Part shown: positions 27,185 through 34,661 of the stretch, one piece after another
Numbering within the stretch: the stretch's first letter is position 1
Layout: the number at the start of each line of letters is the position of its first letter
From: Winogradskyella marina
GTDB taxonomy: Bacteria; Bacteroidota; Bacteroidia; Flavobacteriales; Flavobacteriaceae
Direction: 5' to 3'
DNA: 64,000 bases
NCBI RefSeq assembly: GCF_015645385.1
Contig: NZ_JADOET010000003.1
Span: forward strand, 124,001-188,000
Translations under genes and position numbers: made by a program
The notes under the pieces: generated by a model
What the model saw: the letters and a program-made list of their open reading frames with translations, nothing else
Database searches by the model: none
Told to the model about the DNA's origin: nothing

Positions 27185-27206
27185 TATAATTCACGTTGTG
27201 AGCAAT
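27185..27206 (+). repeat. 3'-end fragment of the dispersed cassette element (type II-like)
   Basis: TTATAATTCACGTTGTGAGC resembles the 3' end of the type II copy at 27796-27935 (TTATACGAGACCGTTGAGTAC) and, like it, runs into the ATG of the next gene. It marks the left edge of the array. Short, so only tentative. Confidence 0.4.
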
Positions 27207-27788
27207 ATGAGAAAAACGCTATCGATACTTATTTTACTTCTGATTTTATCGTGTGATAAGTCGGAAAACAAAACGATTGACTACGGAGCGTTTGAAATAA
27301 CAGTTCCCAAAAGTTGGTCGGAATATGAAATAAAAGGAATTGACAGCTATGTTAGCGGATTGATAACAGACAAAAACGACACGCTGATTTTTGATTTAGG
27401 TTGGTACTCACCTGATTTGACTAAAAACCCAGAGGTGTTGGTATTTGAGCAATCTGAATATGCAGAATTTAGCGACAAGCAAAAAAAGCAATTAGAAAAT
27501 GTAAAGCATTTAGTTATCGAGGACTTTCTAACCGCTGAATATGACGCAAAAGATTACTTTAAGTACGAATACAAATTGGACAGTATTGACTGCTTTGTAG
27601 CTAAATTTATAAAGCCAAAAAATAAAGGATTTGGAGCAAGCGGAATTTACATTGACAACTTAAAAAACGGTAGACCGAATTCTAACAAAACAAGTTTGAG
27701 TTTTTATGGAAACAATCTATCTGACTCAACGCAAACTGAATTTTTTAAAGCATTAAAAAGCATAAAACTGACTGAATATTGTGAATAA
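27207..27788 (+). CDS. Hypothetical lipoprotein, cassette gene
   Basis: 193 residues from ATG 27207 (MRKTLSILILLLILSCDKSE), a clean lipoprotein signal with Cys at residue 16; the longer start at 27171 would bury the signal and is rejected. Beyond the signal it is a soluble domain with GAFEITVPKSWSEYE, resembling proteins that carry a photosystem-PsbP-like or DUF1795-like fold, but no family is certain. Flanked by cassette-type elements on both sides. Confidence 0.7.
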   Translation: MRKTLSILILLLILSCDKSENKTIDYGAFEITVPKSWSEYEIKGIDSYVSGLITDKNDTLIFDLGWYSPDLTKNPEVLVFEQSEYAEFSDKQKKQLENVKHLVIEDFLTAEYDAKDYFKYEYKLDSIDCFVAKFIKPKNKGFGASGIYIDNLKNGRPNSNKTSLSFYGNNLSDSTQTEFFKALKSIKLTEYCE

Positions 27789-27795
27789 AGTACTG

Positions 27796-27935
27796 CTCAC
27801 AACAATGTATAACCGCAATTACGGCGGATTCGACTACGTCCGAATCCACTCGGAATTGCTAACGTCTGTGCTAAACCGAAAATTAACGCATATTAACCCG
27901 TAACTGACGGTTATACGAGACCGTTGAGTACAATT
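27796..27935 (+). repeat. Dispersed cassette element, type II, near-complete
   Basis: Starts 8 bp after the preceding stop and ends at the next ATG. 5' arm CAAC-AAT-GTATAACC and 3' arm GGTTATAC-GAGACC-GTTG pair as 8 plus 4 bp with a 3-nt and a 6-nt bulge, the same asymmetry as type I copies. The interior contains an imperfect hairpin (GGATTCG/CGAATCC) unlike type I copies but like the copy at 32434. Confidence 0.75.
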
Positions 27936-28523
27936 ATGACGAACAGTATTTTTCATAACGAAGAGTTTGAGATAAACGGAATTTCTGTGCCTGAATTTGA
28001 ATTAAAAAGCGGAAATCTAATCCGAATTTATATTCCGAATTTCAATCTTGAAAACTTACCATTAGGTTTTGACTTAACTATCGAATTGATAAAACGGTTC
28101 CAAAATCAAAAAACTGATTTTCCTTGGGCAAAAAACTACCGACAAAATACTGTTACGGAATTTTTAAACCCTTTGACTGTAAATAAATATCTGATTAATA
28201 AAATGCAGATTGACAAACTTACAGCAAGAAGAATCGCAGAAGAAATCGGAATTAGTTTAAATGAGAAATTTGAATATTTGAGCTTCAAAAACAAAAAAGC
28301 ACTAATCATTAAAGCCTGTTTTGAAAAAAACGATTCTATCCTTTTAGATTATTATGGAGTTGACGCAATGGGAATTGAGTTTTTGGAAAATTTAATTAAT
28401 ACTGAAATAGAAAAAGGTAAATCTGCAATCGCTTTTGACAATTTACAATTTGCGAACGAAAAAGAACCTTATGAAAATATTAAACCGATAAAAATAACTG
28501 TACCCAACACAGTATTAAAATAA
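27936..28523 (+). CDS. Hypothetical protein, cassette gene
   Basis: 195 residues from ATG 27936 (MTNSIFHNEEF), which immediately follows the element; TTG 27924 is also in frame but lies inside the element. A soluble protein with no signal peptide or membrane span. Middle region has KLTARRIAEEIGISLNEKF, helix-turn-helix-like in look but not a recognised family. Codon use is as AT-rich as its neighbours. Confidence 0.65.
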   Translation: MTNSIFHNEEFEINGISVPEFELKSGNLIRIYIPNFNLENLPLGFDLTIELIKRFQNQKTDFPWAKNYRQNTVTEFLNPLTVNKYLINKMQIDKLTARRIAEEIGISLNEKFEYLSFKNKKALIIKACFEKNDSILLDYYGVDAMGIEFLENLINTEIEKGKSAIAFDNLQFANEKEPYENIKPIKITVPNTVLK

Positions 28524-28544
28524 TTGCTATTTTAGGCTTAAACA

Positions 28545-28640
28545 AAGATCGTTGCTCTTTTGTTACGTCTGATTTTATTTCCGAAAATCCTCGCACACAA
28601 AACCGCAACTTTTCTTATACATAAACGTTGGCAAACATTA
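28545..28640 (+). repeat. Dispersed cassette element, 3' half clear
   Basis: 3' arm TTATAC-ATAAAC-GTTGGC at 28615-28632, with the invariant 6-nt bulge, follows an AACCGCAACTTTTC stretch also seen at 51114. The 5' arm between the stop at 28523 and about 28560 is not recognisable. It precedes the Crp/Fnr-type gene by 45-50 bp. Confidence 0.6.
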
Positions 28641-28684
28641 AAACGAACCTCTGTACTAAAGCGTAAAATTTCAGTCAATAAAGA

Positions 28685-29266
28685 ATGAACATTGAAAATA
28701 TCTTAAATAAAATTGGAGAAACATATCATCCTATTACCAATGAATGTCAACAAGAGTTAATTGCGAATTCAAAAATTGTAAGTTATAAAAAGGGTGAGAT
28801 TGTAGTTCGTGAGGGACAATTTTCTAAAAAAGCCTACTTAATTGTAAAAGGTTGTTCAAGAGCATATTATTTAAAAGACGGAAAGGACATTTCTGACTGG
28901 TTCACTTTTGAAAATGAAATAATGGCTGCAATTATCAGTTTTTTCAGCGAAGAGCCAAGTCCTCATTATGTTGAATTTATTGAAGATTCCGTTGTCCTTG
29001 AATTTTCAAAAGATACAGTGGATTGCCTTTCAAAAAAGCACCACGATTTTGAACGTTTTATCAGTAAAGTTGTGACTCAAACTATGTTGGGACTCTGTGA
29101 AAGATTATACACAATTCAGTTCAACAAGGCAGAAGAACGATATAAACACCTTTTAAATATTTATCCAAATATAACCCAAAGAATACCTCTTACGCACATT
29201 GCATCATATTTAGGAATTACACTTGAAACATTAAGCAGAATAAGAAATCCAAAAAAACGAATTTGA
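28685..29266 (+). CDS. Crp/Fnr-family regulator, cassette gene
   Basis: 193 residues: cNMP-binding beta-roll (KKGEIVVREGQFSKKAYLIVKGCSRAYY) and a short C-terminal HTH (IPLTHIASYLGITLETLSRIR). It lacks the N-terminal Cys cluster of the Fnr-like protein at 10809. Such proteins in Bacteroidota usually regulate the next gene. Its stop codon lies inside an 18-bp Fnr/Crp-type palindrome (29261-29278) upstream of the two following genes. Confidence 0.88.
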   Translation: MNIENILNKIGETYHPITNECQQELIANSKIVSYKKGEIVVREGQFSKKAYLIVKGCSRAYYLKDGKDISDWFTFENEIMAAIISFFSEEPSPHYVEFIEDSVVLEFSKDTVDCLSKKHHDFERFISKVVTQTMLGLCERLYTIQFNKAEERYKHLLNIYPNITQRIPLTHIASYLGITLETLSRIRNPKKRI

Positions 29267-29278
29267 TTTATATCAAAT
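29261..29278. promoter_or_regulatory. Crp/Fnr-type palindrome before the oxidoreductase pair
   Basis: ATTTGATTTATATCAAAT has perfect 7-bp arms and contains TTGAT-N4-ATCAA, the textbook Fnr site. Centre 29269.5. AAACTTTG (29299-29306), a near-match to TAnnTTTG, ends 36.5 bp from the centre, the same geometry as the ccoS and hemN promoters. It probably serves the genes at 29322 and 29650 and is bound by the neighbouring regulator or the Fnr-like protein. Confidence 0.72.
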
Positions 29279-29321
29279 GATACATCTTCCATTAAAATAA
29301 ACTTTGTAAAAAAGTTTAAAA

Positions 29322-29645
29322 ATGGAAGAAAACAACAAACAACTAAAGTCAATTTGGGGAAAATGGTGGGAACCTATTAGAAAATGGTTTTATCCTACTT
29401 GGCTTATCTACGAAACCACCGTTCGCTTTTATGACTATTCAGAAGCCATCTATCTTTTTTTTATCGCACAAAATTACTTGGGAGAACTTAGCTCACAAAT
29501 CTTAGCTGTGCTTTGTAGCATTACCACTTTTGCAATTTGTAGCTTCTTTTTGACCGTTCCTGCTACTTTCATACTCTATAAATTCTTCAATACAGAAACT
29601 TTATCAGGAACACAATTTGAATCAAAAATCAAAAAATATCTCTAA
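29322..29645 (+). CDS. Small membrane protein, cassette gene
   Basis: 107 residues with two membrane spans (about 38-58 and 66-88) after a Trp-rich N-terminus (SIWGKWWEPIRKWFYPTW). No family recognised. It ends 4 bp before the NAD(P)H oxidoreductase gene and shares its putative Fnr/Crp-type promoter, suggesting a redox-linked membrane role. Confidence 0.72.
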   Translation: MEENNKQLKSIWGKWWEPIRKWFYPTWLIYETTVRFYDYSEAIYLFFIAQNYLGELSSQILAVLCSITTFAICSFFLTVPATFILYKFFNTETLSGTQFESKIKKYL

Positions 29646-29649
29646 GTAG

Positions 29650-30228
29650 ATGAAGAAAATACTCATTATAAACGGACATCCTGACAAGGAAAGCTTCAGT
29701 TTTGCACTTTCAGAAGCCTATAAAATAGGAGCAAAAAAATCAAATGCTGAAATAAAAGAAATTAATATTCGAGAATTGAATTTCAATCCAAACCTAGAAT
29801 TTGGATATAGAAAACGGACTGAACTAGAACCAGATTTACTAGATGCACAAGATAAATTAAAATGGGCAGACCATATAGTTTGGGTATATCCTATTTGGTG
29901 GAGCTCTGTCCCTGCAATGATGAAAGGCTTTTTAGATCGGATATTACTTCCTGGGTTTGCTTTTAAAAAAAGAGAAAACGCATTGCTTTCGGATAAGTGC
30001 CTAACAGGTAAATCTGCCAGAATAATTTGCACAATGGATCAACCAACTTGGTTTTACAAATTTGTTTATAAAAGCCCTAGCCACAATGCAATGAAAAAAG
30101 GAACATTGCATTATATTGGTGTAAAAAAAGTGCGAATTACAGCCATTGGACCTATACGGCTTTCTACAGAAGAGTTTAGAGCTAAATGGTTGAAAAAAGT
30201 TGAAAAATTAGGGCAACTGAACAAATAG
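29650..30228 (+). CDS. NAD(P)H-dependent oxidoreductase (flavodoxin-like fold)
   Basis: 192 residues: KKILIINGHPDKESFSFAL is the FMN-phosphate loop; ADHIVWVYPIWWSSVPAMMKGFLDR is the conserved active-site segment of the NQO1/MdaB/KefF group. FMN enzyme, probably reducing quinones or aldehydes in the cytoplasm. Last gene of a three-gene cassette with the Crp/Fnr regulator and the small membrane protein. Confidence 0.9.
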   Translation: MKKILIINGHPDKESFSFALSEAYKIGAKKSNAEIKEINIRELNFNPNLEFGYRKRTELEPDLLDAQDKLKWADHIVWVYPIWWSSVPAMMKGFLDRILLPGFAFKKRENALLSDKCLTGKSARIICTMDQPTWFYKFVYKSPSHNAMKKGTLHYIGVKKVRITAIGPIRLSTEEFRAKWLKKVEKLGQLNK

Positions 30229-30264
30229 TAATTTCTGATTTAAACATACGGATAAATAACGTTT

Positions 30265-30401
30265 GCCAACAACGTATAAAATTCATTGCTAGTTATAGCC
30301 TATTTACGAAAGTCCTTATGTACTTTATAGCTGTCATTTATTTTCTTACTTTAGTGTTTAACACATGCAACTAGACATACACAAACACGGTATGTGCAAG
30401 C
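30265..30401 (+). repeat. Dispersed cassette element, type I
   Basis: Begins GCCAAC-AAC-GTATAA (6-nt arm, 3-nt bulge, inner arm), then the type I core ATTCATTGCTAGTTATAGCC and CGAAAGTCC/TACTTTA hairpin; the 3' end (CATACAC-AAACAC) has the 6-nt bulge but its outer arm is altered (GGTATGTGC). It lies 36 bp after the oxidoreductase stop and 37 bp before the next ATG. Confidence 0.8.
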
Positions 30402-30438
30402 AAAAAAACAATCTTGCTTATCCAAAAACAGAATTTAA

Positions 30439-31830
30439 ATGAAATATTTACTTTTATTAATTCCTTTATTTATTGGTTGTTCGGTAACGAAAGAGAAATC
30501 GGAATACCAAAGTCTTTTAGATTATGAAGGCAAATACGAGTATGTTGATAATACGACATTAGAACTTAAAGCTTCGGCGATGGACACCACGCTTTATGCT
30601 GTTATAGATAATGCAAAATATCCTTTAAAATTTATTGCTTTGGATAGTTTTATAGATATGCAAGGAAGTTCTGTAATTTTTGAAAGGGACAACTCAAATA
30701 AAGTAATAAACTATAAGACTGACGGTCATGAATTTAAGTTACTTACAAGAGCTATTGATAAATCGAATATGTTTCCGAGAAAAGAACTTTTCGATAATCC
30801 AGAAAATTACGTGTATAAGCAACCGATAGAAACTGATGATGGACTTTTAACGGGCAATTTGGACGATGAATTTAAAAACCCCAAACTTATAGTCGATATG
30901 GTCAAAGAAACCATTAAAGGTAATTTTCCCGATGTCCATAGCATCTTGATTTATAAAAACAACACATTAGTACTTGAGGAATATTTTTACGGTTATGATG
31001 AAAATACACCACATCAATTAAGGTCTGCCACAAAACCACTCATTGGCGGAATTCTCGGCATAGCGGTTGACCAAGGATTTATAAAAAGCGAAAAAGATGA
31101 ACTATTACCCTATTTTAATTCTAAATATTCAGAAATTACCAATTTAGACAAAAGAAAAAAAGAAATTACAATAGAAAATTTCTTAATGTATCGCCACGGA
31201 ATGGATTGTGAAAACAATAATCCTGCAAGTAAAGGAAATGAATTAAAAATGATGCAAAGTAAAGATTGGGTAAAATACACGCTCAATTTACCAATGATTG
31301 AAGAATCTGGTAAATCATCATCTTATTGTACAGGATGTGCTTTGACTTTAGGCAGTTTAATAGAAATAGCAACAGATAAGAAAATTGAGGATTTTGCAAA
31401 AGAAAATCTTTTTGAACCTTTAAATATTTCAAATTACAAATGGACTTTCGAACCAAATCAAACGAGTAAAGACGATTTTAGTCAAACGTATTTTACATCA
31501 AGAGACTTAATTAAATTAGCAAAATTATTTAAAGATGGTGGTAAATGGAAAGGCAATCAAATAATATCAAAAAGTTGGATTGATAAAACATTTAATATGG
31601 ACAAAGGTGATTACGGTTATCTGTGGGAACATAAATATTTTATAATTAACGGAAAAACATATAACTCATATTTAGCTTCGGGTAATGGCGGACAAAAAAT
31701 CAACATTTGGCCTGAACTCGATATGATTACAGTATTTACAGGTGGAAACTATAATTCTTATCAATTGTATGGTAAAAGTACACCGCCAAACGAAATGATA
31801 CCTAACTATATATTAAAATCCATGAAGTAA
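30439..31830 (+). CDS. Serine hydrolase of the beta-lactamase / penicillin-binding fold, lipoprotein
   Basis: 463 residues; lipoprotein signal LLLLIPLFIGC. The class C beta-lactamase-like domain starts about residue 150: SATK (LRSATKPLIGG) is the SxxK nucleophile motif, SYCTGCALTLGSLIE the second motif, and SGNGGQKINIWPEL the KTG-equivalent region. The N-terminal 140 residues are a separate domain. Probably an esterase or peptidase acting in the periplasm; true beta-lactamase activity is not implied. Cassette gene between two elements. Confidence 0.87.
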   Translation: MKYLLLLIPLFIGCSVTKEKSEYQSLLDYEGKYEYVDNTTLELKASAMDTTLYAVIDNAKYPLKFIALDSFIDMQGSSVIFERDNSNKVINYKTDGHEFKLLTRAIDKSNMFPRKELFDNPENYVYKQPIETDDGLLTGNLDDEFKNPKLIVDMVKETIKGNFPDVHSILIYKNNTLVLEEYFYGYDENTPHQLRSATKPLIGGILGIAVDQGFIKSEKDELLPYFNSKYSEITNLDKRKKEITIENFLMYRHGMDCENNNPASKGNELKMMQSKDWVKYTLNLPMIEESGKSSSYCTGCALTLGSLIEIATDKKIEDFAKENLFEPLNISNYKWTFEPNQTSKDDFSQTYFTSRDLIKLAKLFKDGGKWKGNQIISKSWIDKTFNMDKGDYGYLWEHKYFIINGKTYNSYLASGNGGQKINIWPELDMITVFTGGNYNSYQLYGKSTPPNEMIPNYILKSMK

Positions 31831-31831
31831 A

Positions 31832-31950
31832 GCCTGCAAATAACACCGTATAAAATTAATTGCTAGTTTTAGCTAGCTTACGAAAGTCCTCGCGGTCTTT
31901 CTTAGTCGGTAATTATTTACTAAATAAGTTGTTTGAAACACGATACAAAG
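31832..31950 (+). repeat. Dispersed cassette element, type I, 3' end degraded
   Basis: Starts 1-2 bp after the stop codon. 5' arm AATAAC-ACC-GTATAA, then TTAATTGCTAGTTTTAGC and a GAAAGTCC/GGTCTTTC hairpin whose bases differ from other copies but still pair. The 3' end (GAAACACGATACAAAG) no longer shows the GTTRGC arm and merges into the next start codon. Confidence 0.75.
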
Positions 31951-31953
31951 AAA

Positions 31954-32421
31954 ATGACCCAATCTGAATTTATAATTTTAAATTTTAAAGAAATAAGGAG
32001 AAGAAGTATAAAACTTTGGAATGGACTACCTGAGAAATATTATAATTGGAAACCTGACGAAAAAGCAATGAGTGCGTCAGACATGATAAGACACGTTTTG
32101 GAGGCTGATTATGGATGGAACCTTATTATTAATCAAGGTGATATGACGAATTATAAAACACCTTGGAAAAACCGACCATTCATTAACCTTACTGATGAAC
32201 TTGAATTTGCCGAACCGTATAGAAAAACATTTATAGAACGTGTAAGGCAATTTTCGGATACGGAATTAAACGAAACCGAAATCATTCATCCTGGGAACGG
32301 AGAAAAGAAAATACTTGGAACATATTTATTGCGGATTGGATATCACGAATCAGTTCACGCAGGACAATTTTTGTCGTATTTAAGAGCAATGAAAATTGAA
32401 AGACCAAAAATATGGGATTGA
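31954..32421 (+). CDS. DinB-family protein, cassette gene
   Basis: 155 residues from ATG 31954 (MTQSEFIILNFKEI); a TTG at 31933 is also in frame. Four-helix DinB fold with the three metal-ligand histidines in SDMIRHVLEADYGWN and GYHESVHAGQFLSYLRAM. DinB-like proteins include thiol transferases and uncharacterised metalloenzymes; the substrate cannot be told. Flanked by a type I element before and a type II element after. Confidence 0.85.
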   Translation: MTQSEFIILNFKEIRRRSIKLWNGLPEKYYNWKPDEKAMSASDMIRHVLEADYGWNLIINQGDMTNYKTPWKNRPFINLTDELEFAEPYRKTFIERVRQFSDTELNETEIIHPGNGEKKILGTYLLRIGYHESVHAGQFLSYLRAMKIERPKIWD

Positions 32422-32433
32422 AAAAACATTACA

Positions 32434-32570
32434 GCCAACAATGTATAAGCACAATTCCGCGTGGATTCGGACATAGTCATATCCACGCGGAATTGCTAAA
32501 GCCTGTGATTAACCGAAAAACAGTAACTTTAAACCCGTAACTGACGGATACACGAGACCGCTCTACGTAA
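32434..32570 (+). repeat. Dispersed cassette element, type II
   Basis: Begins GCCAAC-AAT-GTATAAG 12 bp after the stop. The interior has a perfect 14-bp hairpin (32453-32466 with 32481-32494, core CCGCGTGG/CCACGCGG) and then AACCCGTAACTGACGGATACAC-GAGACC as in the copy at 27796. The outer 3' arm is changed to GCTCTAC, and the small gene that follows has no proper start codon. Confidence 0.78.
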
Positions 32571-32575
32571 TTTAA

Positions 32576-32782
32576 CAAAATTACAAACTAGAAAAATTAA
32601 ACAAATTTTATAAAAAAACTATTTTCCCAATTCTTGCAATTGGACTTATGACCAAAGGGCTTGGAAAAACAATTATTGGAGAATATTTTGCTTGGTCAGA
32701 AGAAGATGCGAATTGCTGCCCAAGCGGAAATGGAACTTTTGAATATAATCCGACTGAATTAACAACTGAAATTAAAAATTAA
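32576..32782 (+). pseudogene. Small membrane-protein gene without a clear start
   Basis: The frame is open from 32576 to TAA at 32780-32782 and encodes a hydrophobic stretch (TIFPILAIGLMTKGLG) followed by a soluble tail with CCPSGNGTFEYNPTEL. The only ATG (32648, 44 codons) starts inside the hydrophobic helix. Either the cassette has lost its start codon together with the damaged 3' arm of the element upstream, or the short 44-residue form is made. Family not recognised. Confidence 0.5.
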
Positions 32783-32797
32783 CACGAATAAAAACTG

Positions 32798-32916
32798 CGT
32801 AGAACAACGTGTGTAATTAATGGCTTGTTTGAGCTTGCTTACAAAAATCCTAACAGATTTTCTGTTTAGTGTTTATTTACTAAACCACACAACTAAACAT
32901 ACATAAACGGAAAAAC
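32798..32916 (+). repeat. Dispersed cassette element, type I
   Basis: 5' arm AGAAC-AAC-GTGTGT, 15 bp after the small gene's stop; core TTAATGGCTTGTTTGAGC, hairpin AAAATCC/AGATTTT, then TTTATTTACTAAACCACACA and 3' arm ACATAC-ATAAAC-GG with the 6-nt bulge. The XRE gene follows 112 bp downstream with its own promoter. Confidence 0.78.
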
Positions 32917-32994
32917 CCAACAAAATCAACATATTGACAAGAATGTCGTACAAATGTCGCAAACAAACCGTTATCAAAATGATAGATTCATAAG

Positions 32995-33002
32995 TAGTTT
33001 TG
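32995..33002 (+). promoter_or_regulatory. Putative -7 element of the XRE gene
   Basis: TAGTTTTG matches TAnnTTTG and lies 25 bp before the ATG at 33028. It is one of few cassette genes with a recognisable promoter of its own. Confidence 0.5.
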
Positions 33003-33027
33003 TCCAAACAATAAATCAAAATTAATT

Positions 33028-33591
33028 ATGAACGAAATCGGAAATAAAATTAGAGAAGTAAGAAAGAAAAAAGGACTTTCTCAAGAGGAATTGGCTGAAT
33101 CTGCTAAAGTGAATTTAAGGACAATTCAACGAATTGAAAACAATGAAAGTGAACCACGTGGAAAAACCTTGAATTTGATTTGCGAAGCTCTAAACATAAA
33201 TACAGAAGATATTTTAGATTACGGAAAACAAACGGATAAAAATTATTTAATAGTTTTTCATCTTTCAGTAATAGTATTTTTGGCAATACCAGTTGGAAAC
33301 ATAATTGTTCCTCTCATTTTATGGATGAACAAAAAAGATAAGATAATTGGACTAAAAGAGATTGGAGCAAATCTTTTAAATTTTCAGATAGTTTGGTCTG
33401 TTTTTACTTTTATTTCTATAACGACTTTTGCTCTATTTAAACTAATGCATTACGGAACTTATGAAATTCTATTTTATATATTTATCGCACTTTATGCTTT
33501 GAATATCATATCACCGATAACTTTTGCTATTAAAACGAACAAAGGACATACGGAAAATTTATATCCGAATATTATTAAACTGATAAAATAA
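33028..33591 (+). CDS. XRE-family HTH regulator with DUF4870-like membrane domain
   Basis: 187 residues: N-terminal Cro/CI-type HTH (IREVRKKKGLSQEELAESAKVNLRTIQRIENNES) and, from about residue 73, three or four membrane spans with a DUF4870-like pattern (GNIIVPLILWMNKKD, EIGANLLNFQIVW). Membrane-bound HTH proteins of this type are common in Bacteroidota; targets unknown. Cassette gene between two type I elements. Confidence 0.87.
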   Translation: MNEIGNKIREVRKKKGLSQEELAESAKVNLRTIQRIENNESEPRGKTLNLICEALNINTEDILDYGKQTDKNYLIVFHLSVIVFLAIPVGNIIVPLILWMNKKDKIIGLKEIGANLLNFQIVWSVFTFISITTFALFKLMHYGTYEILFYIFIALYALNIISPITFAIKTNKGHTENLYPNIIKLIK

Positions 33592-33730
33592 CTGGTGGTT
33601 ACATCGTATATAATTTAATGCTGGTTCTAGCCTACTCACAAAATTCTAATGGATTTTCTATCGGTTTTTATTTGCTAAATTAGGTACTTAAGCCACGCAA
33701 CAAACCATATATACAAACACCTTGTACGCA
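33592..33730 (+). repeat. Dispersed cassette element, type I
   Basis: Starts directly after the stop codon: GGTTAC-ATC-GTATAT, core TTTAATGCTGGTTCTAGCC, hairpin AAAATTC/GGATTTT, then TTTATTTGCTAAATTAGG, CACGCAACAAACC and 3' arm ATATAC-AAACAC. The outer 3' arm has drifted (CTTGTACGC). Confidence 0.8.
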
Positions 33731-33741
33731 AATAAAAACCA

Positions 33742-34488
33742 ATGTTCATGAAAAAAATTTCTCTTTTATTTTTATTAATTACTTGCATTAGCTGTAAAGG
33801 CATAGTTTTCAATACGGCACTAAAAAAATATGGTGCATACGATGAAAAAATTGAATTAATAAAATTAAAAAGTGATTCTAAAGAGATTATATTTTTTCCA
33901 ATGATCCATGTCGGAACAAAAAATCTTTATGAAGATATTAAATATAAAATTGATTCCTTAAACCAAAAAGGGTACTATTTCTATTATGAAAATGTAATTG
34001 CTCATAAAAAAGAAGACACAATTTTAAGGAAGGTTAGAAAATTGAGAAATATCCCATTTACAGAAAATGGCTATACTGGTTCAATAGATTCATTATTAAA
34101 AAAGAAGTTTAAATTTAAACTAAAAAAAGAGTTAGTCAATCAACCTTCTAATAAAGAATTAGGTCTTGACTCTTTAAATAGTCGTAACGTAGATACGACC
34201 TTAAAAGATATGGTAAATTACTATGAAGAAAAGTATGAAGTTATACATTTAGAACCTTGTGACTTTGAAACCTCTATATTTCAAGAATCAACTTGTGAAA
34301 ACAAGCTTAAAGATAAAAAAAAATACGATGACACAGTTGTTGAATTTAGGAATCAAATTGTTGTTAATGAAGTTGCAAAAGAAACAAAAGTGAAAATTGC
34401 AATAATTTACGGAAAAGGTCATTTTAGTGGTATTCTAAATGGTTTAAAAGAAACAGATAATACGTGGAGAATTTTAAATAAGGACTAA
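33742..34488 (+). CDS. TraB/GumN-like lipoprotein, cassette gene
   Basis: 248 residues (or 246 from ATG 33748); lipoprotein signal LLFLLITCISC. FFPMIHVGTKNLYEDIKYKID near residue 50 and IAIIYGKGHFSGI near 225 match the two His motifs of the TraB/PrgY/GumN group, a Tiki-like metalloprotease fold. Enzymatic activity is not demonstrated for most members. Highly Lys/AT-rich. Confidence 0.68.
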   Translation: MFMKKISLLFLLITCISCKGIVFNTALKKYGAYDEKIELIKLKSDSKEIIFFPMIHVGTKNLYEDIKYKIDSLNQKGYYFYYENVIAHKKEDTILRKVRKLRNIPFTENGYTGSIDSLLKKKFKFKLKKELVNQPSNKELGLDSLNSRNVDTTLKDMVNYYEEKYEVIHLEPCDFETSIFQESTCENKLKDKKKYDDTVVEFRNQIVVNEVAKETKVKIAIIYGKGHFSGILNGLKETDNTWRILNKD

Positions 34489-34492
34489 AACT

Positions 34493-34634
34493 ACGCACAA
34501 CACCGCGTTTAATTAATTTGCTAGAGTCTTCCCTACTCACAAAAATTCCTTCGGAATTTTAACGGGTTCGTAAAAGTTTACTAACTTAGTTGCCTAAACC
34601 ACGCAACTAAACGTACACAGACATTTTGCCTGTA
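34493..34634 (+). repeat. Dispersed cassette element, type I
   Basis: 5' end CACAAC-ACC-GCGTTTAA, core TTAATTTGCTAGAGTC, a perfect AAAATTCC/GGAATTTT hairpin at the position where other copies have different but still pairing bases, then GTTTACTAACTTAGTTGCC, CACGCAACTAAAC and 3' arm GTACAC-AGACAT. Confidence 0.8.
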
Positions 34635-34661
34635 ATATAAGAATTGGAACGCATTACAAAA

